Below are positions 60,414 to 64,000 of a DNA stretch of 64,000 nucleotides, in pieces (positions within the stretch are counted from its first letter, which is position 1; each line of letters starts with the position of its first letter). The position numbers and the translations under genes are program-made. A model generated the notes under the pieces. The model was given only the letters and a program-made list of their open reading frames with translations, did no database searches and was not told the origin of the DNA. Origin of the DNA: Fagopyrum homotropicum (taxonomy: Eukaryota > Streptophyta > Magnoliopsida > Caryophyllales > Polygonaceae); assembly GCA_033239125.1 (NCBI GenBank), contig BSWB01000004.1, positions 119,669,235 to 119,733,234 on the forward strand. The letters run 5' to 3'.

Positions 60414-62759
60414 ATGGCACGTACGAGAGCGACAACTTACGTTGGACGGGGAGAGGGCCGACCTCCCCTTCCTCCTGGAGCTCCAAGACAGGGACGTATG
60501 GGCAGGCCTCAGAGGAGCCGAGGTCGAGGACGTGTCCCTGTTGTAGATCCGCCAGCTGCGGATGTACCTGCTGAGGAGGTGGCCGAGAGTATTGTTCCAA
60601 AGGTTAGGGATGAGACTGCTACTAGGTCCGGAGTACGGAGTGCAGGGCCTGCTGATTCTGGCCGCGTATCGATTGGAGCATCGGAGTATCGAGCTTATGT
60701 CCAGCAGGTGCAAGAGGCATACAGGGCCGGAGCACCACCTCCAGCACCACCAGTGCCAGCTAGGTCAGCAGAGGTCTCTCAGAGGGTGACTCAGGTGGTA
60801 GTCCCACCGGTGGTAGCTGCACTAGTGAGAGTTGTCGAGGATGACCGAGTGAGAGACGAGCTGAGGGTACCGAGACCAGATGAATGGTTGAAGACATTCA
60901 ACCATCAGCGAGTTCCCACCTTCGACGGGAACGTTGGACTTGAGGTGGAGCATTGGATCAGTCATGTGGAGTCCGCGCTAGAGGCGATTTGCTGCGTTGA
61001 AAGTCGTAAGTTGGAGCTGGTTCAGACATTGTTTAGGGACCAGGCACAGTACTGGTGGAGGACAGTGAGGGGCGGAGTGTCCCGATTTGAGCAGTTGTTG
61101 AGTCTCGTGAGAGAGACCTTTTGTCCTATCTCACTGAGAAGGGACCGAGTGCAGGACTTCTTGGAGGCAGGTTTTGAGGATGTTCCGATAGCTGAGGCTA
61201 TTAGGAGGTTCCGGGAGGAGCTGTCACTATTGGGTCCTGCTACACCACCTGTAGACCAGCACGTGTATCTGTTTTCCCGGAGACTGAGAGAGACTACCCG
61301 CTCCTATCTAGCAGGGTTCCACTGTGATTCCTTAGCTGATTATCAGGATCGGGCTTCATCGTATGAGAGGGATCGACTGGGTCACCGGAGAGCTATGTAG
61401 TCTGAAGGGTCAGACAAGAGACAGAGGACCGGACCAGTCAGCACTAGAGTAGGAGGGTCAGGTCATAGGCGTGGTCAGTCCCAAGGCCGTTCTAGTCACC
61501 AGGTGGCACCGCCGATGGGATCTAGAGTACGTCAGTGCTACAACTGTGGGGAGCAGGGACACATTAAGCCGGAGTGTAGGAGGCCACCAGTTACATGTTT
61601 TACTTGCGGCCAGCTGGGCCATAGGGCTACCTTCTGCCGACAGGGCAAGGTAACATCACAGCAGGGGTCCTCACCTGCTGGTACCCCAGGAGGAGGACAG
61701 AGGCAGTCTCAGTATCAGGCTCGGGATCAGCAGCAGCGGGCTCCGGGTCAGACATATTCACAGGGTTCTACTCAGATTCCAACTAGAGGTAGACGGCGTG
61801 GTGGAGGCACTTCAGAGACTAGGGGTACTCAGGCTCGAGTCTTTGAGTTGAGGAGTGCCGTAGAGCCAGTAGCGCCCGCAACCACAGGTATTGTCACGAT
61901 TCATGGCTTTCCAGTCCGAGTACTTTTTGATACGAGTGCGACGCACTCTTTCATATCTGATGATTGCATAGATAGGCTGACCTTAGATACAGTAGAGGGG
62001 GAACCTTTCCTTATAAGGTTACCCGATGAGAGTAGGGTTCGTGGTACTCGGGAGATTCACGATTGTCCTATCCACTTGGGAGGTCGTGACTGGCTAGCCG
62101 ACTTTCACGTCATGCACTTAGTGCATGAGGAAGTCATACTCGGGATGGACTGGATGGACCGCCATAGAGTTGTTCTGGACGTCAGGAGGAGGACAGTGAC
62201 GGTCACTACGGAGTCTGGACAGGAGGAAGTCTTTCGAGGGTGGGACCTCGGAAAGATAGGGACAATCATTAGTGCGGTCCGAGCCGCAAAGCTCATAGGT
62301 CAGGGATGTGAGGCCTTCTGGTGTTACGCCATGAAGGAGGAGACGAGTTCATCATTAGCAGAGACCCCGGTAGCTTGTGAGTTCGAGGATGTCTTTGGCG
62401 AGCCGCCTGGCTTACCACCACAGAGAAGCGTAGATTTTGGGATTGAGTTGGAGCCCGGCACGAGGCCGATTTCCAAGGCCCCATACCGCATGGCACCAGT
62501 CGAGATGCTTGAGCTTAAGAAGCAACTCGAGGAGTTGGCAGAGAAGGGATTAATCCGACCCAGTGTGTCTCCCTGGGGTGCACCAGTCCTCTTCATCAGG
62601 AAGAAGGACGGATCCATGAGGCTTTGTATCGACTATCGCGAGTTGAACAAAGTCACCGTCAAGATTAAGTACCCGCTGCCGCATATTGATGATTTGTTGG
62701 ATCAGTTACAGGGAGCCACGGTGTTTTCACGTATCGACTTGAGGTCAGGATATCACTAG
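60414..62759 (+). pseudogene. Gag, protease and RT start of G (TAG codons at 61398 and 62757)
   Basis: It starts MARTRATTYVGRGEGRPPLP. Gag core: RRPDEWLKTF-like VPRPDEWLKTFNHQRVPTFD, DQAQYWWRTVRGGVSRFEQL, FRRELS-like RFREELSLLGPA. A TAG at 61398-61400 interrupts it, but the same frame continues. Two CCHC knuckles follow: CYNCGEQGHIKPEC (61536-61577) and CFTCGQLGHRATFC (61596-61637). Protease has VRVLFDTSATHSFIS; Asp is at 61929-61931, and the usual Gly of the active triad is Ser. RT begins GTRPISKAPYRMAPVEMLEL, then VLFIRKKDGSMRLCIDYREL, VFSRIDLRSGYH and a TAG at 62757-62759 where Gln is usual. The start Met is chosen because Gag similarity begins soon after it. Confidence 0.85.
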
Positions 62760-64000
62760 CTGAGAGTACGGGAAGAGGACATACCAAAGACAACATTTCG
62801 GACCAGATACGGTCATTATGAGTTCGTGGTTATGCCTTTCGGGCTCACCAATGCTCCTGTTGTCTTCATGGAGTTGATGAATGGCATCTTCATTGACTTC
62901 TTAGATCAGTTTGTTGTAGTTTTCATCGACGACATCTTAGTGTACTCCTGGAGTAGGGAGGAGCACGCCGGACACCTGAGGACGGTGTTGCGGGTCTTAC
63001 AGGATAGAGAGCTTTATGCTAAGCTCTCTAAGTGTGAGTTCTGGATGCCTGAGGTTTCCTTTCTTGGCCACATTGTCTCCGCCGAAGGAGTCAAGGTGGA
63101 CCCGGCAAAGATAGAGTCAGTTGCATCATGGCCGCCCCCTAAGACGGTCAAGGAGGTACGCAGTTTTCTAGGTCTGGCCGGATACTACTGTAGGTTTTGA
63201 AGGGTTTTTCTGTGATTGCCAGACCACTTACTTCCTTGTTAAGGAAGTCCATCAGATTTGCATGGACCGAGCCCTGTCAGCGGAGCTTTGAGGCGCTGAA
63301 GGAGAGATTGACTTCTGCTCCGGTGCTAGCACAACTAGAGGGCGTTGAGGACTTCGTCTTTTACAGTGATGCATCTAAGCTTGGATTGGGATGCGTCCTG
63401 ATGTAGAGGGGTAGGGTCATTGCGTATGCGTCTCGACAGCTGAAGACGTATGAGGAGAATTACCCTACCCACGACCTTGAGCTAGCTGCAGTTATTCATG
63501 CCTTGAAGATCTGACGTCATTACCTCTACGGGGCCACCTGTCAGATCTTCACAGACCACAAGAGTCTGAAGTACATATTCACTCAGCGGGAGTTGAATAA
63601 CCGCCAGAGGAGATGGCTAGAGCTGATTAAGGACTTTGACTTAGAGATCCTTTATCATATGGGGAAGGCGAATGTGGTCGCCGATGCCCTTAGTAGGAGG
63701 ACACCTCGCGAGACTGCGATTGCTAGATTGACTGTTCAAACCCAGTTGCAGAGAGATTTGATTTGGTTGGAGGTAGACTTCCGGTTTCCCGATACTGACG
63801 GGCATTTGTCAGCATTAGAGGTTTCACCGGATCTGACGGAGGAGATCCGGCAGAAACAGGAGGGTTGTCCAACACTGACGATGATCAGGGAGAGAATGTC
63901 CAGAGGGGAGGCACCACAGTTTGTTTTGGGTGCATATGGGATTTTGAGGCGCCAGGAGCGCATATGTGTACCCTCTGACAAAGAGTTGAGGCGGCGTATA
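62760..64000 (+). pseudogene. RT, RNase H and integrase start of G (broken, runs off the window)
   Basis: After the TAG come LRVREEDIPKT, YEFVVMPFGLTNAPVVFMEL and the intact FIDDILVYS box, then SFLGHIVSAEGVKVDPAKIE. A frameshift near 63190 precedes GFSVIARPLTSLLRK. RNase H: FVFYSDASKLGLGCVL, a TAG at 63404, RQLKTYEENYPTHDLELAAV, a TGA at 63512 where Trp is usual, IFTDHKSLKYIFTQRELN and NVVADALSRR. The last part (LVQT-like TVQTQLQRDLI, LTEEIRQKQEG) is the linker to integrase. The catalytic RT and RNase H Asp residues are readable. Confidence 0.85.

Larger units (their letters stand above)
46201..64000 (+). mobile_element. Tekay/Del-like chromovirus G (continues past the window)
   Basis: The 5' LTR is 46201-60092 with B inside (2632 bp without B). 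The primer site follows at 60096, then gag, protease, RT and RNase H up to the window end. The integrase, possible chromodomain and 3' LTR lie beyond. The Gag-Pol frame is interrupted by three TAG codons where CAG is expected or likely, one TGA and one frameshift. The LTR matches K2. The clade is inferred from LTR ends, the iMet primer site and Pol wording. Confidence 0.85.

Overview
This window looks like plant nuclear DNA made almost entirely of LTR retrotransposons inserted into one another. I found no host gene, tRNA, rRNA or CRISPR array. The plant origin rests on Athila-type Ty3/gypsy elements with a tRNA-Asp primer site, chromovirus-type elements with a tRNA-iMet primer site, long LTRs that begin TGTAAYA and end in ACA, and Gag/Pol families typical of flowering plants. 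The species cannot be named from this sequence; a repeat-rich, possibly pericentromeric block is an inference.

Layout. Positions 1-990 are the end of a CRM-like chromovirus (F2, minus) inserted in a Tekay/Del-like LTR fragment (K1, 991-3523). K1 also holds a solo LTR (2242-3350). Positions 3524-7216 are decayed Athila debris. Positions 7217-14730 are a CRM-like element (F, minus) whose 3' LTR was hit by a deleted Tekay-like element (K2, 7779-10639). Positions 14731-46200 are an Athila-type element (D, minus). Element C (Athila type, minus, 20933-43489) sits in the protease gene of D, and element A (Athila type, plus, 24542-35740) sits in the third ORF of C. A Tekay-like element G (plus, 46201 to beyond the window) broke the 5' LTR of D, and element B (Athila type, plus, 47415-58669) sits in the 5' LTR of G. 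The implied insertion orders are F, then D, then C, then A; and D, then G, then B. Target-site duplications support A (GCTGC), B (GATTG), C (TTAAC/CTAAC), K2 (GGTAT) and the solo LTR (GAAAG).

Coding content. Each element carries pieces of Gag, aspartic protease, reverse transcriptase, RNase H and integrase. Athila elements C, D and the debris also carry a third ORF of about 460 codons, usually called env-like. Every element is broken by stops, frameshifts or deletions. A and B are young sister copies, but B has lost a catalytic Asp of reverse transcriptase. C lacks the whole RT/RNase H region, with the reading frame preserved across the gap.

The most interesting signals are non-coding. (1) Each Athila family repeats its own short GC-rich motif in LTRs, in the protease-RT linker and around the third ORF. 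(2) A hairpin with a 7-bp stem and GGGA loop, followed 5 nt later by AAGTATGGGG, occurs twice per element with compensatory stem changes; one copy is the polypurine tract. (3) A 16-mer, GAGACYTACCCGGTRA, occurs four times in each Athila LTR of A, B and C. (4) A conserved AAGCGCTT plus GGGAGGCAACCC block lies just after pol.
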